DNA from: Triatoma infestans
Lineage: Eukaryota; Arthropoda; Insecta; Hemiptera; Reduviidae
Direction of reading: 5' to 3'
Assembly (NCBI GenBank): GCA_011037195.1
Contig: JAAEAF010004367.1
Span: 29,119-93,118 of the forward strand
DNA: 64,000 nucleotides
The notes below the pieces were generated by a model. That model did no database searches, was not told where the DNA came from, and saw only the letters and a list, made by a program, of their open reading frames with translations. The translations under genes and the position numbers were made by a program. Shown piece after piece: positions 10,022-21,180 of the stretch. Position 1 is the stretch's first letter; each line of letters opens with the position of its first letter.

Positions 10022-11523
10022 TTAGTTTCTCGTACTCTAAGAGGAAGTATTGTAATCGTGTCAAATTTTCGATATCCAGTTTTCACCGGAAATATCCGTT
10101 TTGAGATCCCCTGAGTCCAAAAAAGTGGTTTTTAGCAAATGGTCTATGTGTGTGTATGTATGTATGTGAACATCATCATCAATGGCACTACAGCCCACTA
10201 ACGGGCCATGGGCCTCCTCATGCAGAAATTTCCGCCAGTTTTCCCTGCTCTGTGCAGCTGCCTTCCAGTTGCTCGTGCCAAGGATGACTGCGGCATCCTT
10301 TCTTACTCCCTCTGACTATCTCAGCTTAGGTCATCCTATATGCCTCTTGCCTTCCAGCTTCTCCTCTTCAGTCTTTTTTGCTATTCGGCTATCTTCCATC
10401 CTCGCAAGGTGTCCAGCCCAGCGCAACCTTAGCTTTACAAATTTTACCATATCTGGTTCCCTGTACAGACTCTTTATTTCCTGGTTCGTCCTTCTTCTCC
10501 AGTCTGACCGCCCCGTTAAGTCTTCTTCATCTTTTTTTGAGAGAGTCCAGGTTTCCGATCCGTAAGTTACGATCGCTTGGATTAGTATCTTGTAGAGAGT
10601 GATCTTTGAGCTTCTACTTACTAGACTACTCCTAAGGTGTCGCTGTGTGCCAAAGTAGCATCTGTTAGCGAGAAGGATCAATCTTTTAATTTCCTTCGAT
10701 ATATCGTTAACTTCGCAAACTAGCGATCCTAACTATACGAAGCTCTTAACTTTTTCAAATTTGCATGGGCCCAAAAAAGATCTCTGGGAAGTGGCCACCT
10801 TCAATGCACATATATTTGGTTTTGGATAGATTTATCCTTAAACCCTTTTTTCTGCTGTAGACTTTAGTTTAAGGAAAGCTTCTTCCAGTGCTCTACGCGA
10901 TCTAGCAATGATGTCTATATAGTCTGCGTAACCTAATACTTGCTGCCAGTCTGTTGAATATTGTGCCAGTAGTCTGGATATATGTGAACAGCATAGCTTA
11001 AAAACGAAAAACCGTAGAAAGTTGAAACTATGGGTATCACCATGTGATCTGACACTACGTTATCTGTCAATATTCCTCAACCGGAAGTACCATTTTACTA
11101 GTCTTTTTTTTTTTTTTACTTTTTTTGCGATTTTCTCAAAAAATGGCTCCGACGATTTTCTTGAAACTCCGTATATAAACTACACATACAATGTTGTACA
11201 ACTTTTATTTAAAACATTTTTCTGGGAAAATTCATTTAAGGGCACTTTTGAGGTGGAGGGTGGGGTTAGATTTTTCTCTAAAGTGCCCCATCATGGTTGA
11301 TTATATAATTCTATCATTAAAACAAAATTAATTAGAAATAAATAGATGGCCAAAATTCCAAGTTTTAAGGAAATTAGTAAAACGGAAGTGCGCTTTTACT
11401 TAACAGTTTTTTTTTTCCGTTTTCAATGAATGTTATTAAATCAGGTACACAAACTATAAAATTTGTCAATTATAATTTTGAGAATTGTACTAAGAGAAAG
11501 TTGTGTGAGTGTTTCACACCAGA
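10022..11523 (-). repeat. Element S, - copy split by a non-LTR insertion
   Basis: It starts near the CTCGTACTCTAAGAGGAAGTATTGTAATCG end and finishes GTGTGAGTGTTTCACACCAGA. Removing 10173-10980 leaves about 0.69 kb, so it also lacks about one of the ~300-bp subunits found in full copies. The insertion lies at the end of the CA/GT microsatellite. Confidence 0.8.
10173..10980 (-). pseudogene. 5'-truncated non-LTR reverse transcriptase C-terminus
   Basis: The minus strand reads LLANRCYFGTQRHLRSS, then LIQAIVTYGSETWTLSKKDE (after the RT thumb), an RRTNQEIKSLYREPDMVKF block and LRWAGHLARMEDSRIAKKT. After a frame change comes a WRKFLHEEAHGPLVG-type C-terminus ending in GATGATGATG at the 3' end. TATGTGAACA flanks both sides (10163-10172 and 10981-10990), a 10-bp target-site duplication. 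Non-LTR elements insert by target-primed reverse transcription, usually 5'-truncated, as here. One frameshift near 10510 breaks it. Clade: RTE/CR1-like in style, not resolved. Confidence 0.8.
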
Positions 11524-11525
11524 TT

Positions 11526-12009
11526 TTTTTTTTTTTTTTTTTATTAAATTATATCTCTGAATACACTATATTTATGTATATTTTGAGTTTATACATGAAA
11601 CGTGTAACTGGATAAATATACTCGTATAAAAAAATAAAGAGACATTTTTTTTCATCTTTTTATCTAGGAGATTAATAGAAAAAATACATTTCCGTGATCA
11701 CGTTCAATAGTATGACACGATCTTTGTATTTACTTTTAGAATCACTAAGTACTAAGAGAAAATACATAATAAAAGAACCAAATTTTAAATGAACTGGGGA
11801 TATCTACCACTTTATCCAAAGTTTTTAGTTTATTCAAGGAGATATTTTTGTATAAAAGTATATTTTTGATGGGGGATAAAGAAGGCTGTCTGTTGCACAG
11901 AGGCGGCACTCCCCACCCCATCCGCCCCCCATTAAATATTCTGATAAAAACTTTTTAGATTATACCATCATCTTATTTTAATATTAAAATCCCAATAACG
12001 ATTTATTAC

Positions 12010-12040
<31 letters not shown>

Positions 12041-12670
12041 TTATCTTATTTTGATTTGTATTATTATTATTATTATTTAAGCGTTTTTTGGTAAAATATC
12101 AGAATAAAATTTTCTAATGAACTTGGGTAATAAAAAAAATCCCCTGCAATCTACGCATGCATTACTGCCTACGCTTCGGTTCCTTCAAGTAGGTATTTGC
12201 ATGTATTTCTTTTTCTTAGAATGCAAATTATAGCTCTCTTAATTAGTGGCTTTTTTATATATATATATACATATAATTTCGTAAACAATGTGTGTAGTTT
12301 TGTATGCTATTTATGTATGTTTTTTATTTTTTATTTTATATTTTTTTTTTTACGTATTAGTTTAAATATATAATATATATATTATGTAACAAAAAAATGA
12401 CTTATTATTTTATCATAATTTTTGTAAATATTTCAGTTAACATTCCAGGTAGACAAATCTTAACATAAAAATAAATAAAATAAAAATTATGTATTTATAA
12501 ATATTATTTATAAATATTAGGGATGCACTTTCATTGCTTTAATTAAATTAATTATAAAATGTTTGGTCTTGAGCAGTTGGGGATGTATAAGTGTATTAAG
12601 AAGAGTTGATTGAATTATAAAACTCGACGTTTCATTGGTATATTGTTACAAGTAATAGTAAAGTAATGCC
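11526..12670. other. AT-rich spacer with ATT microsatellites
   Basis: ATT runs at about 12003-12045 and 12060-12080, T-runs and TA runs. GC-richer text at about 11885-11935 (CAGAGGCGGCACTCCCC) matches nothing I recognise. Confidence 0.5.
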
Positions 12671-12674
12671 TATT

Positions 12675-12900
12675 TATTTATTTATTTTTTTTCCAGGCAG
12701 GCTTAACACGTCTAACTTACTAAATTAAGTGTCATGGACGGGGGAGGCGAAAGCACCCTCTTATTTTACAATTAACATTTTTTTTTTTTTTTTTTAAAAA
12801 AACAAATATAAAATTTAACAGTTTATACGCGGGGATTTGAACTGGGATCCTTTCACATACAAGTCCATACTCATAACCACTACACCAACACCTAAATTAT
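12675..12900 (-). repeat. SINE3, tRNA-headed
   Basis: Reading minus: GGTGTTGGTGTAGTGGTTATG (A-box region, near 12895), then CAGTTCAAATCCC (B-box, near 12840), then a body with a GGTGCTTTCGCC-like block and GCCTGCCTGG. The same layout recurs at 26708-26905. The TTTATTTATTTATTT at 12671-12688 would be the 3' tail. A target duplication was not resolved. Confidence 0.65.
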
Positions 12901-12904
12901 TAGG

Positions 12905-13484
12905 AGAATTTGTAACTTTTAACCACAAGAGAAATAATTTAAGTGATTTGTTGGTAAATCTCTTGATTAAATTAGTGTATTATTAAACGCGACATCTATA
13001 ACAAAAGCAAAAGTCTTAAAAGTTAACCCTATCTTCTTAATCTAAGTTTTAAAATTAATGTAAAAATTAAATTAAATTTTAGTAAACTTAATAAATATAA
13101 TAAAGATTAAGATAATGTTCTATAATGTTGTCTCTGAAGAGACAAGCTTCCCCTATTTATTAATAATATTCTTTTAAGTCTTTAATACCCTATATAACTG
13201 GCCCTTGACTTTAAGTGTCATATTCCGATCACTTTAATTGATATCAACTGATTTCGTGAAGTGTCAAAAGAGTAAATATGACATCAAAAGAGAGATGATC
13301 CATATTTGGGAACTTTCTTTGTTATTTTAGTTTTACATTTAACAAACATATCTATCGACCAATTTGTAAATACATCAGATTTTGCAGATTTTTTTGTTTT
13401 GTTTTGTTTGATATGATTTGAGTGATTATTAATTTGTAATTAAGAAATAGCATAAAATCTTCATTGAAAGACATTTCAAATATA
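12905..13484. other. No recognisable feature
   Basis: AT-rich, no coding motif, no shared repeat that I could place. Confidence 0.4.
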
Positions 13485-13915
13485 GTTGTAGTAGAGCTGG
13501 AAAGCATCACAGATATTTTTCATGATAAATACTGCTATTTTTTTTGTGGACATCGACCCGATTTTTGGGCGTTCGCCCATCATCAGAGAATGTTTTTATG
13601 ATAACAGTGTTATCAACATAAACGATAGTTTATATACTGATTTTTATAAAATGTTTTTGTTGGGACCTAACTAGGTTAAGAGGGGGTTCTTTGTTACCTT
13701 AATGGGCTTCTTTGCTACATGTTGTTTTTTGCATTTTAAAAGGGCTGATTTACATTGTTCCTTTTAAAAATTTTATAAAATCAAAACATCAAACAATCCA
13801 ATGTTTATCACACTGTTTTGACAACAAAAAAAAAATCCTGATTATGGGCGAACGTTCGAAACCGGTCGATGACCATAAAAAGTAGCAGGCTATAATGGAA
13901 AATATCTATAATATC
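13485..13915. mobile_element. Short hammerhead unit, two inverted cores
   Basis: The left part (13490-13630) is the reverse orientation of the hammerhead family. Its core at 13551-13592 keeps CTGATGA and the GGGC/GCCC stem but has lost GAAAC. The right part (13800-13915) is forward, with a core at 13835-13871 reading CTGATTA, GGGC-GAAC-GTTC, GAAAC, CG, GTC, GATG. AACTAGGTTAAGAGGGGGTT near 13668 matches text near 7300 and 8380. It resembles a shortened version of 7135-8560. Confidence 0.6.
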
Positions 13916-14074
13916 ATATAAGTAACATTATAATAATTATATTTCATTAAAATATAAAGACAAAAATATTAACTACGTTTTGGTAGATTTAATTTATTGG
14001 TAGATTCAACAACAACTAACATATTAATCTATTTTTAAGATAACATTAACATTGGTCATGTATATGTCAAAGAA

Positions 14075-14160
14075 TTTTTCCATGACAGCCTGTTTGATTT
14101 TTATGGCCGTTCGCCCATGAATCAAGATGTCTTGATTAAAAAATAGTACGATAACACATC
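14075..14160 (-). repeat. Hammerhead-family fragment, core deleted
   Basis: TCCATGACAGCCTG…TTTTTATGGCCGTTCGCCCATGAATCAAGATGTCTTG is the family's sequence with the GAAAC/GTC side deleted, so no ribozyme fold remains. Confidence 0.5.
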
Positions 14161-14392
14161 TGATATATATATATATATATATAAGGATTTTTGTTTTTTC
14201 TTTGTATTTTTGCGTCTTTAAAAGTCGAAACATCAAAGAGTGGACAATATGAAGTTTTAATTATATTATGGAGTAAATTTACATAGTTTACTATTGGATA
14301 ATTCTTTATTTTATTACACTATCTTATTTTAATGTTTATTTTTTTTTTTTGAGGATAAGAAGTAATATTTAATTTTTATTTATTACTGTGTC

Positions 14393-14642
14393 ATTAGGGA
14401 AGGGAATAGCTAAGTGGTTAGTATATTGGATTCCCACGCGGAGGACCCGGGTTCGAGTCCAGCTCTGCTACCCTTAGATTTTTTTTTTTCTCCTAGAGAC
14501 CTCTTACAGTCAGTGTCTGGTGATGGACAGTGTTGTCTGTAACTATGGAACACTGTCTGGAGGCAGGCAGTGCACTGAGAAGGATCTGGGCGCCAATGAC
14601 CATAGATGTTGACGCGCCTTAAATTAAAAAAAAAAAAAAAAA
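14393..14642 (+). repeat. SINE1, full-length with 11-bp target duplication
   Basis: It has a tRNA-related head with A-box TAGCTAAGTGGTTAG (about 14409) and B-box GGGTTCGAGTCC (about 14449), then a pol III-style T run. A body follows (TGGTGATGGACAGTGTTGTC, CAGTGCACTGAGAAGG, CCAATGACCATAGATGTTGACGCGCC) and a poly-A tail. ATTACTGTGTC flanks it at 14382-14392 and 14643-14653. This is the best reference copy for the family in the window. SINEs depend on a partner LINE for retroposition. Confidence 0.9.
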
Positions 14643-14654
14643 ATTACTGTGTCG

Positions 14655-15035
14655 GTTGTTGACACATTATGGAATAACAATGTAGGGGTAGTGAACCCCC
14701 ACCACTCATCCACACTAGCGAGTGAACCACCACCACGCATCAGAGAGAAAGAGCCCCTCTCGAGAGAGAGGAGAGGCCAGTTGGATATATATACGAGAGA
14801 CAGAGTCAAAAAAGATATTCTGTCTCAGCAAGTCTTACACTTCCTTGTACATATCGTTTAGCCACGTTCAGTGTCTGTCAGTTCTTTGTAGTGGTAAAGC
14901 TTACCGTGCCTGTGGCAGGTCAGGTCAATACATATATATCAATTATATATCTTTCATACCGATATTGAGGTGGTATTTATCTATCAACATCTACCACAAA
15001 CATCGCCTCCTACACACATTACAACATAACATGCG
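14655..15035 (+). mobile_element. Possible LTR
   Basis: A TATA-like GATATATATACGAGAG (about 14783) follows GAGAGAG-rich text, and a region of CAACATC/CATTACAACATAACA near 15030 could be the 3' end, echoing LTR families A and B. I could not fix both ends or a target duplication. Confidence 0.3.
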
Positions 15036-15084
15036 GTCTTGGGTCAGGTACAAAAACAACCAAAAAACATTAATTCTCTAAAAC

Positions 15085-15785
15085 AGTTCGTATTCTTCTT
15101 TTAGCACTACGGCCCTTGAAGGACCTGGGCTCCTCCACAATCTCTGACCATACCTCTCTGTTCTCCGTCTTTATGCGCCAGCGCCTTACCTGCAAGGTTC
15201 TTAAATCCTTCTCCACATTATCCAGCCATCTTACTCGAGGCCTTCCTCGATGGTGACTACCACCTGGATGTCCCTCTAAAGCTTAGGACTCCTCTCTTTC
15301 TCCATTCTTTGGACATAACCTAACCAACGTAATCTGCCTTTTTTTATAAAGGTGAGGTCCGCCTCAGAGAAACACATTCTTAGTTCTCTATTGGTTCTGC
15401 ATCTCCATTTCCCCTTCGCGAACGGGACCAAATATTCTCCTCAACACTTTTCGCTCCTATGTATTCAGCATCCTCTCTACTGTCCCCGTCATCACCCATG
15501 TCTCACTGGCATAAGTCACTATTGGCCTAATGCAGGTGGTGTATATTTTCAGTTTTGCCTTTCTAGACAATGCCCGTGACTTTAACAAATAAGTTAACGC
15601 AAAATAACATCTGTTACCCGCAGCCAATCTAGCCTTGATCTCTTCGACGCAACCATTTATCTCAGTTAATATAGCACCTAGGTATGTAAAGGAGTCCGTT
15701 ATGTCGAACGTGTTACCCGCTAAATTAATAGATGTCACCTGCCTGTTTTCTCTCCTGGATAATTTCATACCTTTTGTTTACTCTA
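15085..15785 (-). pseudogene. Non-LTR reverse transcriptase C-terminal fragment
   Basis: The minus strand reads MKLSRRENRQVTSI…FTYLGAILTE-NGC-EEIKARLAAGNRCYF, then KLKIYTTCIRPIVTYASETWVM. This is the post-RT region shared by RTE/CR1-type elements and similar to 10173-10980. After a frameshift near 15455 there follow pieces like VLRRIFGPV and a C-terminus (VWSEIVEEP-like, near 15140). 5'-truncated and frame-broken. Confidence 0.75.
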
Positions 15786-15789
15786 AACC

Positions 15790-16470
15790 CAGTTAGGGTA
15801 ACAAATATCACAGATCTTAGATAGAATAAAACTTAGTGCCATAATAAAACACTTCTCATAGAGTTAGTCAACTGATATTGCTCTATGTATGTCTGTGTTA
15901 CCGCACGCACTGTTTAACAACTAGACAATCCTGATGATGTGCAAATGCTCTACACCCACTATGAGATCGACCAATAAAATGAGGCAATCCTGTCACTCAC
16001 GGTCTAATAAAATCTCGTAATGTTTTCCAGCGTTATAGATCCATACATAACAATTTATTCTATAATTAATGTAGCGTGAATTTTGAATTAGAATATTTAA
16101 ATATATACAGTTAATGACAGTCATATTCATACAGTAGTTATAATGTACATAATGTGCATGATGTATACGTATACATATGTACTTTTTTTTTTTTACCAAC
16201 TTTATATGAAATATATTTAGCACAATTAGCTGCTTGCTATAAAACAGTAACATTTGCTATAATCTAAAGGAATTTATTAGAATAATATAAATATATCAAA
16301 AACAAAGTACCAACCTGATGCGACTTTCGTATTCATACACACTACATATACTCATTCATTCTCTAATAATTGTTTACTATTTCATCTCTAAAGGTATTCA
16401 TTGGTCAAATTACATTCAGTTTAATGTTTTCTATCATTTTTGGTGGGTCTAATTTAAATTTAAAAGTGAA
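15790..16470. other. AT-rich stretch, no clear feature
   Basis: GATGATGTGCAAATGCTCTACACCC near 15932 faintly resembles the hammerhead family's core region but lacks the conserved residues. The rest is unassigned. Confidence 0.35.
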
Positions 16471-16471
16471 A

Positions 16472-17010
16472 ATGGGAAGAGGTAAAGACACGAGTAGTGA
16501 AATTCGTAAAATCATAATTGAAAATTGGAAAAGAGAAAAAAGTTTGCGTGAAATTAGAAAATTAATAAATAGAAGCCATGCTACAGTACAAAGTATCATT
16601 AACGGGTACAGAAATGAAAACAGAATTGAAAATAAGGCAAGAAATTTAAATAAAAGGTTGCTCAGTGATTATGATGAACGATTCATAGTAAGAAAAGTGA
16701 AAGAAAATCCTGAAATAAGTGCCCCAAGCTTAGATGGGGAGATGAGTTTTAGGTTGGGAAGGAATATTAATCCTGTGACTGTTCATAGAGCCTTCAAAAG
16801 AAATTCGTTTTATTCCAGGACAGCAAGGAAGAAACCGTTTATAAATAAAAAAAACACGGGATCCAAAATACAAGTCAATTTAAGGAGAAAGTAATTGAAG
16901 AATGGTGATTGAAAAACTTTACAGATTCCATCAGATTGTAAAATGTTAATTTTAGTTTCGTCTGTAAATCGAAATGTTTTTCCTGAAATCAAACTGATGA
17001 TATCTGTAAG
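16472..17010 (+). pseudogene. Tc1-like transposase with internally inverted part
   Basis: From ATG 16472 the frame reads MGRGKDTSSEIRKIIIENW, then KSLREIRKLINRSHATVQSI, a paired-like HTH. A second HTH region follows, then VTVHRAFKRN…RKKPFINKKN, as in Tc1-family N-terminal domains. An in-frame extension upstream to 16370 is hydrophobic and probably not coding. The frame ends at 16894. Instead of continuing on the plus strand, the catalytic-domain text FTDETKINILQSDGI is found on the minus strand at about 16920-16985. The second half is thus inverted relative to the first, with a breakpoint near 16905-16915. No downstream catalytic residues or TIRs are seen. Confidence 0.75.
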
Positions 17011-17043
17011 ATAAGCGAATTTAACCCTTGTTTTTGTATTTTT

Positions 17044-17168
17044 ACTTTCTCTTACTCCTAGTAAGAGGAAGTATTGTAATCGTGTCAAATTTTCGATATC
17101 GAGTTTTCACCGGAAATATCCGTTTTGAGGTCCCCTGAATCCGAAAAAGTGGTTTTTAGCAAATGGTC

Positions 17169-17219
<51 letters not shown>

Positions 17220-17690
17220 GAACAGCATAGCGCGAAAACGAAAAACCGTCGAAAGTTGAAACTTCATATTCCGTTTAGGTATCACCATGGGATCTGACAC
17301 TATGTTATCTGTCAAAATTTCTCAAGCGGAAGTACCACTTTACTAGTTGGATTTTTTACTTTTTGCGATTTTCTCAAAACTGGCTCCGACGATTTTCTTT
17401 AAACTAGGAACATCAACCACACATACAAAGAGCTACAACTTTTATTTGAAACATTTCTCCAGGAAAATGCATTTAAGGGCACTTTTGGGGGAAAGGTGGG
17501 GTTAGGTTTTCATCTAAAGTACTATTTCAGTTTATTAGATAATTCTGTCATCTAAATAATGTTGATTAGAATTAAATATGTTGTTGGAATTCCGAGTTTG
17601 AAAAAAATCGGATAACCGGAAGTGCGTTTACTAATACCACTTTACTAAATGATTTTTTTCTCTTTTTCGCAATTTTTTTTTTAAGTGTAA
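17044..17690 (-). repeat. Element S, - copy, truncated
   Basis: It has an intact 3' terminus (ACTTTCTCTTACTCC, 17044) with the CTTACTCCTAGTAAG hairpin, a long GT microsatellite (about 17170-17207), one complete subunit and the start of the next. It stops near 17690 without the TCTGGTGTG end. Confidence 0.85.
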
Positions 17691-17904
17691 AGATGAACAT
17701 GTCAACAAAATAATAATCTGTTAAAATACATTTAATAACAACTACTTCTGTATTGTTTACTTGTACAGGATAAAAAAAAAAAATTAAGCAACCGTCTCCG
17801 CGTTATTTTTCGATCTAATGTAAAGTTTTATTTACATCTACATATTATTATACAGCTTTAACTTTTGCGGCGGTGCTTCTTGTTATCTCCTTCATTTTTA
17901 CTTT

Positions 17905-18410
17905 TTTATTACTTCCTCTTGACACGATTACAATACTTCCTGTTGCTAGGAATAAGAGGAAGTAAAAAGTGTTCAGTAAAGTTGCACTTCCGGTCAAATG
18001 AGTTTTTTTTTTCAAACCCGGAATTTTTTGGCAGCACATTTAATTATTCTAATTAATATTATATGTAGTTGATATACAAGTTTAAAGAAAATCGTTAGTT
18101 AGATTCGAGGAAATTGCAAAAAAAACTAAAAAATCTAGTCAGTCAAATGGTATACTTCCGGTTTACCGATTTTGACTAATACCCCTTAATCTCAGATCCC
18201 TGGTAGAGCTTATATAAAATATCAAGTTTGAACTTTCCGCGATTTTTCAATTTTTGAGTTATGCTGCCTGCTCCCCCTCGCCCGCCCCACCAATTTCTAG
18301 AAACCGAAAGACTTGAAAGAACCTCAAAATTTACATTTCCGGTGAAACTCTACATCGAAAATTTGACCACAATTGTAATACTCCACTCTTAACGATAGGT
18401 GAGAGAAAGT
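17905..18410 (+). repeat. Element S, diverged + copy
   Basis: It opens with a stray 3' terminus (GACACGATTACAATACTTCC, about 17918), followed by central blocks (CACTTCCGGTC, AAACCCGGAATTTT, GTTCCAATT-equivalents). It ends GGTGAGAGAAAGT at 18410. The CA tract is replaced by a C-rich stretch at about 18268-18290. Confidence 0.6.
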
Positions 18411-18414
18411 AAAA

Positions 18415-19134
18415 ATTATTAATAGAATATTTCATTCACTTGCTTATTTAATTGATAACTGAAACCATGTTTTAATAATTCAAATTCTTTTACAATCTGA
18501 TGAGCATAATGTAGAAGAAGAAGAAGAAGAAGTGGATAAATTGCTTTTATAATTTTAATTAATGAATATCCATGGCCCCTTGTGGTTTGAGTTAGTCTTC
18601 TTGCCTTCTACGTATTCAGTTCTCGCTGCTAATCGCCTTCAACTACTTTACAGCTTGGTGATTGATCATAGCACCAGATATTTGCTTTATTCATATAGCT
18701 CATCATAGAGATGACATGTTTACGTTCATCGGTGTTGTTTATATATTAGGAACTCCCCTGGGCCATAATTTGTCTTAATGTTGATAGGATATATTCTGAT
18801 AAGTAGCGATATTCTAATATATTAAAAGATTATCCCCAAATTTTAGCTTCTTGAATAAAATTATTTTTATATAAAAGGAATAACATTTTTTTGACACAAA
18901 ACCTATTCCCCATATTTCAGTTTTGACGTAATTTGTAACAAATGATAGTAGTAACCATTATCGAATTTCATGGTAATGTTTGACTTTAATTTCCCGATCA
19001 ATATTATCTTCTTCTTAGCTCGCAATCCCAGCCAACTGGAGTATTGTGGAAGAAGAAAACACCGTTTCATCTTCTTGAAAGTGTGAGCAGTTTGCAGTTT
19101 GCAATACTCTCTAGAAATAGAACAGTTGGTAGCA
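18415..19134. other. No assigned feature
   Basis: A GAA run at 18512-18531 may be a non-LTR tail. About 18570-18780 has mixed composition but no motif I recognise. Confidence 0.35.
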
Positions 19135-20740
19135 AGCAAGCCTAAGGGTCAGCTTTATCTGCTCGGACAGCCAAGCTGCTCAGTTGAAGGCGCTGAGTTC
19201 ATGTGTCTTCACTTCCAGGTTGGTGTTAGAATGTTCTAAAAGACTGGAAGAGCTTTCTTCTCTGAAGGATGTGCTTCTAGTATGGGTGCCAGGTCACATG
19301 GGAATTTTTAGAAATGAGCAGGTGGACAGGTTTGCCAAATAGGCGTCTCTCTTCCTTTCATTGGTCCCGAGCCTGCTGTTGGCGTGTCTTCTGGCACATC
19401 TGTCAGGCTTCCAGACATGGACAGCTTCACAGCATTCATCTTATGGATGAGCTCAGTTGGTTTTTCGGCAGTCCAAAATGCTCATCGGGAGTCAGGACAA
19501 GGCTATTAGTGAGACGTTGCTGTTGTAATGTGATAACAAGAAGGAGTGATAACAAGAAGGAAAATATATAATTTTTAATTATAAAAAATTATCACTAGTG
19601 GTGCCAGCCGGTCGCTCTATTATTCAGGTCAAGAGCCGCGGTCAGTGCACGGTCAAAGGGACCGCCAAGGACAACCACCAAAGACACACTGCCTTCAAAA
19701 GGGTCATTATACGGTCAGTATACAGAAGCCGCCTGGCCAATATACAAAAATCAACAAATCACTCAAAAGACCGACCACCTGGCTACAGTCCTTTGATAAC
19801 TACCATTACCTGTTGCCGGACCTATTCAAGACCTAGGGTCAACACACGGCAAGAGATGTTTTAGTGTGACCCGTAATTACAAACTTGTCCATGTGTGAGT
19901 GATGGCAATATAACGTCTCTCAACAGGAAGTGGGGAAGATTATTCTTCAGTATTTTATCAGCGAAACATCAAGATTCTACGAGTGACATAATTCATACAT
20001 TGGAGCGCGTCCCTATCTAAGTATTCAAACATATATTTATTTTTCATCATTATAGTTGGGCATTCTAGTTACATTTTAAATCATTTCAAATTTACTGTAG
20101 TATATCTTTTCAAACGTTAAATTATTGTTAAAATATATATATATCTATTTTCGTAAATTGGTAATTCAAATTCCGAGTAACAACTCTCTAAAAATCTCTA
20201 ACTAATTCCCAACTATTCATCGCATCACAACACCTCTTCAAGACATCTGAACCCATCACAACTGGTAGCAGCGGTGGGATCTGATCATCCGACACATCCG
20301 ATAACTGATTCCATCACACTGTGTTTTTCACGGAGCGCTTTCAGGCATCTGGTTGGATCTCTTACTGGACATTGTGGTTTAAGGGGACATCTCTACATAA
20401 TGGGGCTCATGCCGGATCCATTTTGTAGAGTGTGTGAGACAGAGGAGGAAACACCCATCCATCTTATGACTGACTGCTTGGGTTGTGATGAAATTAGGTT
20501 CAGGACCTTTGGTCGGAATAGGATGTCTGTGGAAGAGTTTAGGCTATTTCCGCTTAAGGTTATTGTCCGATTTATTCGGACTGCGGTGAATCTTAGATGG
20601 ATTAGATCCGGATCTGGATTTTTGTTACAGACCCGGCTTGTTGTTGTTTTTTTTGAGGTAGCTATATGGACCCAGTGAGGCTATGGATAGCGTAGGGTTT
20701 CCCTCCCCCACAGACAAATAATAATAAGGATCAGCTTCTA
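19135..20740 (+). pseudogene. LINE-F RNase H and C-terminus, split by an LTR element
   Basis: At 19147-19345 the frame reads ICSDSQAAQLKALSS…LVLECSKRLEEL…VLLVWVPGHMGIFRNEQVD, a retroelement RNase H domain with the SDSQAA and PGHMGI-NE-VD motifs. After a stop and frameshift, FIGPEPAVGVS follows (about 19360). Coding resumes at 20319: AFRHLVGSLTGHCGLRGHLYIMG, then CRVCETEEETPIHLMTDCLGC, a C-terminal zinc-knuckle-like motif, continuing to 20678. The 3' end carries AGCTATATGGACCCAGTGAGG…CCCTCCCCCACAGAC and an AAT run (about 20721-20729). The non-LTR clade is not resolved; domain order fits elements that carry RNase H after RT. Copies of the 3' end recur at 8625, 9125, 58140 and 58960. Confidence 0.8.
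19524..20318 (+). mobile_element. LTR retrotransposon remnant (LTR + PBS + stub), family B-like
   Basis: The insert starts TGTAATGTGATAACAAG and ends CTGATTCCATCACA, with CTGT on both sides (19520-19523 and 20319-20322). The uninterrupted LINE-F copy near 9530 shows GTTGCTGTGTC, confirming the empty site. A long terminal repeat ends CCCATCACA at 20260 and is followed directly by ACTGGTAGCAGCGG, a primer-binding-site-like sequence. Then about 58 bp remain before the terminal CCATCACA. No gag or pol is present. Confidence 0.8.
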
Positions 20741-20810
20741 TACTTTAAAAAGAGAGTTGATAATAAATCACACAACTCTATAAGACACTAATAAATAACT
20801 TTATTTATTT

Positions 20811-21052
20811 TTTTATTTTTTTTTTATTTAAGGCGTCTCAACATCTGTGGTCATTTGCGCCCGGAGCCTTCTCAGTGCACTGCCGGCCTCCGGACGGTAT
20901 TCTCTCCCGTTACAGACAACACTGTCCATCACCGAACAGTGGGCTGTAAGGGCTCCTAGGAAGAGAAAATCTAAGGGCAGCACGACTGGATTCGAACCCG
21001 TGATCTCCGCGTTGCTAGTCCAGCGCGCTACCACTGAGCTAATCCCTTCCCT
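20811..21052 (-). repeat. SINE1, full-length, 12-bp target duplication
   Basis: On the minus strand it has a very tRNA-like head with A-box TAGCTCAGTGGTAGCG and B-box GGGTTCGAATCC, then the SINE1 body and a tail of A/T. CTTTATTTATTT flanks it (20799-20810 and 21053-21064). The head is the closest to a real tRNA of any copy, but there is no proper acceptor stem. Confidence 0.88.
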
Positions 21053-21119
21053 CTTTATTTATTTCAGTATTTAAGTTTTATAAAACCATTATAAAAGAGC
21101 CCACAAGATGTATAAAAAG

Positions 21120-21180
21120 AAAAAATTATATCAGAGATATTTTCCGTGATAGCCTACTTCTTTTTTTGTGGTAAGGTATG
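21120..21180 (-). repeat. Hammerhead-family edge fragment
   Basis: TATCAGAGATATTTTCCGTGATAGCCT…CTTTTTTTGTGGT is the flank next to the hammerhead core in other copies. The core itself is absent. Confidence 0.5.

Noticed and set aside
17168..17315. Open frame through the GT repeat (poly Thr-His)
   Set aside because: A microsatellite translated in a stop-free frame inside element S.
21005..21052. Possible functional tRNA gene (strong A- and B-boxes)
   Set aside because: The head continues into the SINE1 body, has no acceptor stem, and is bounded by a SINE target duplication.
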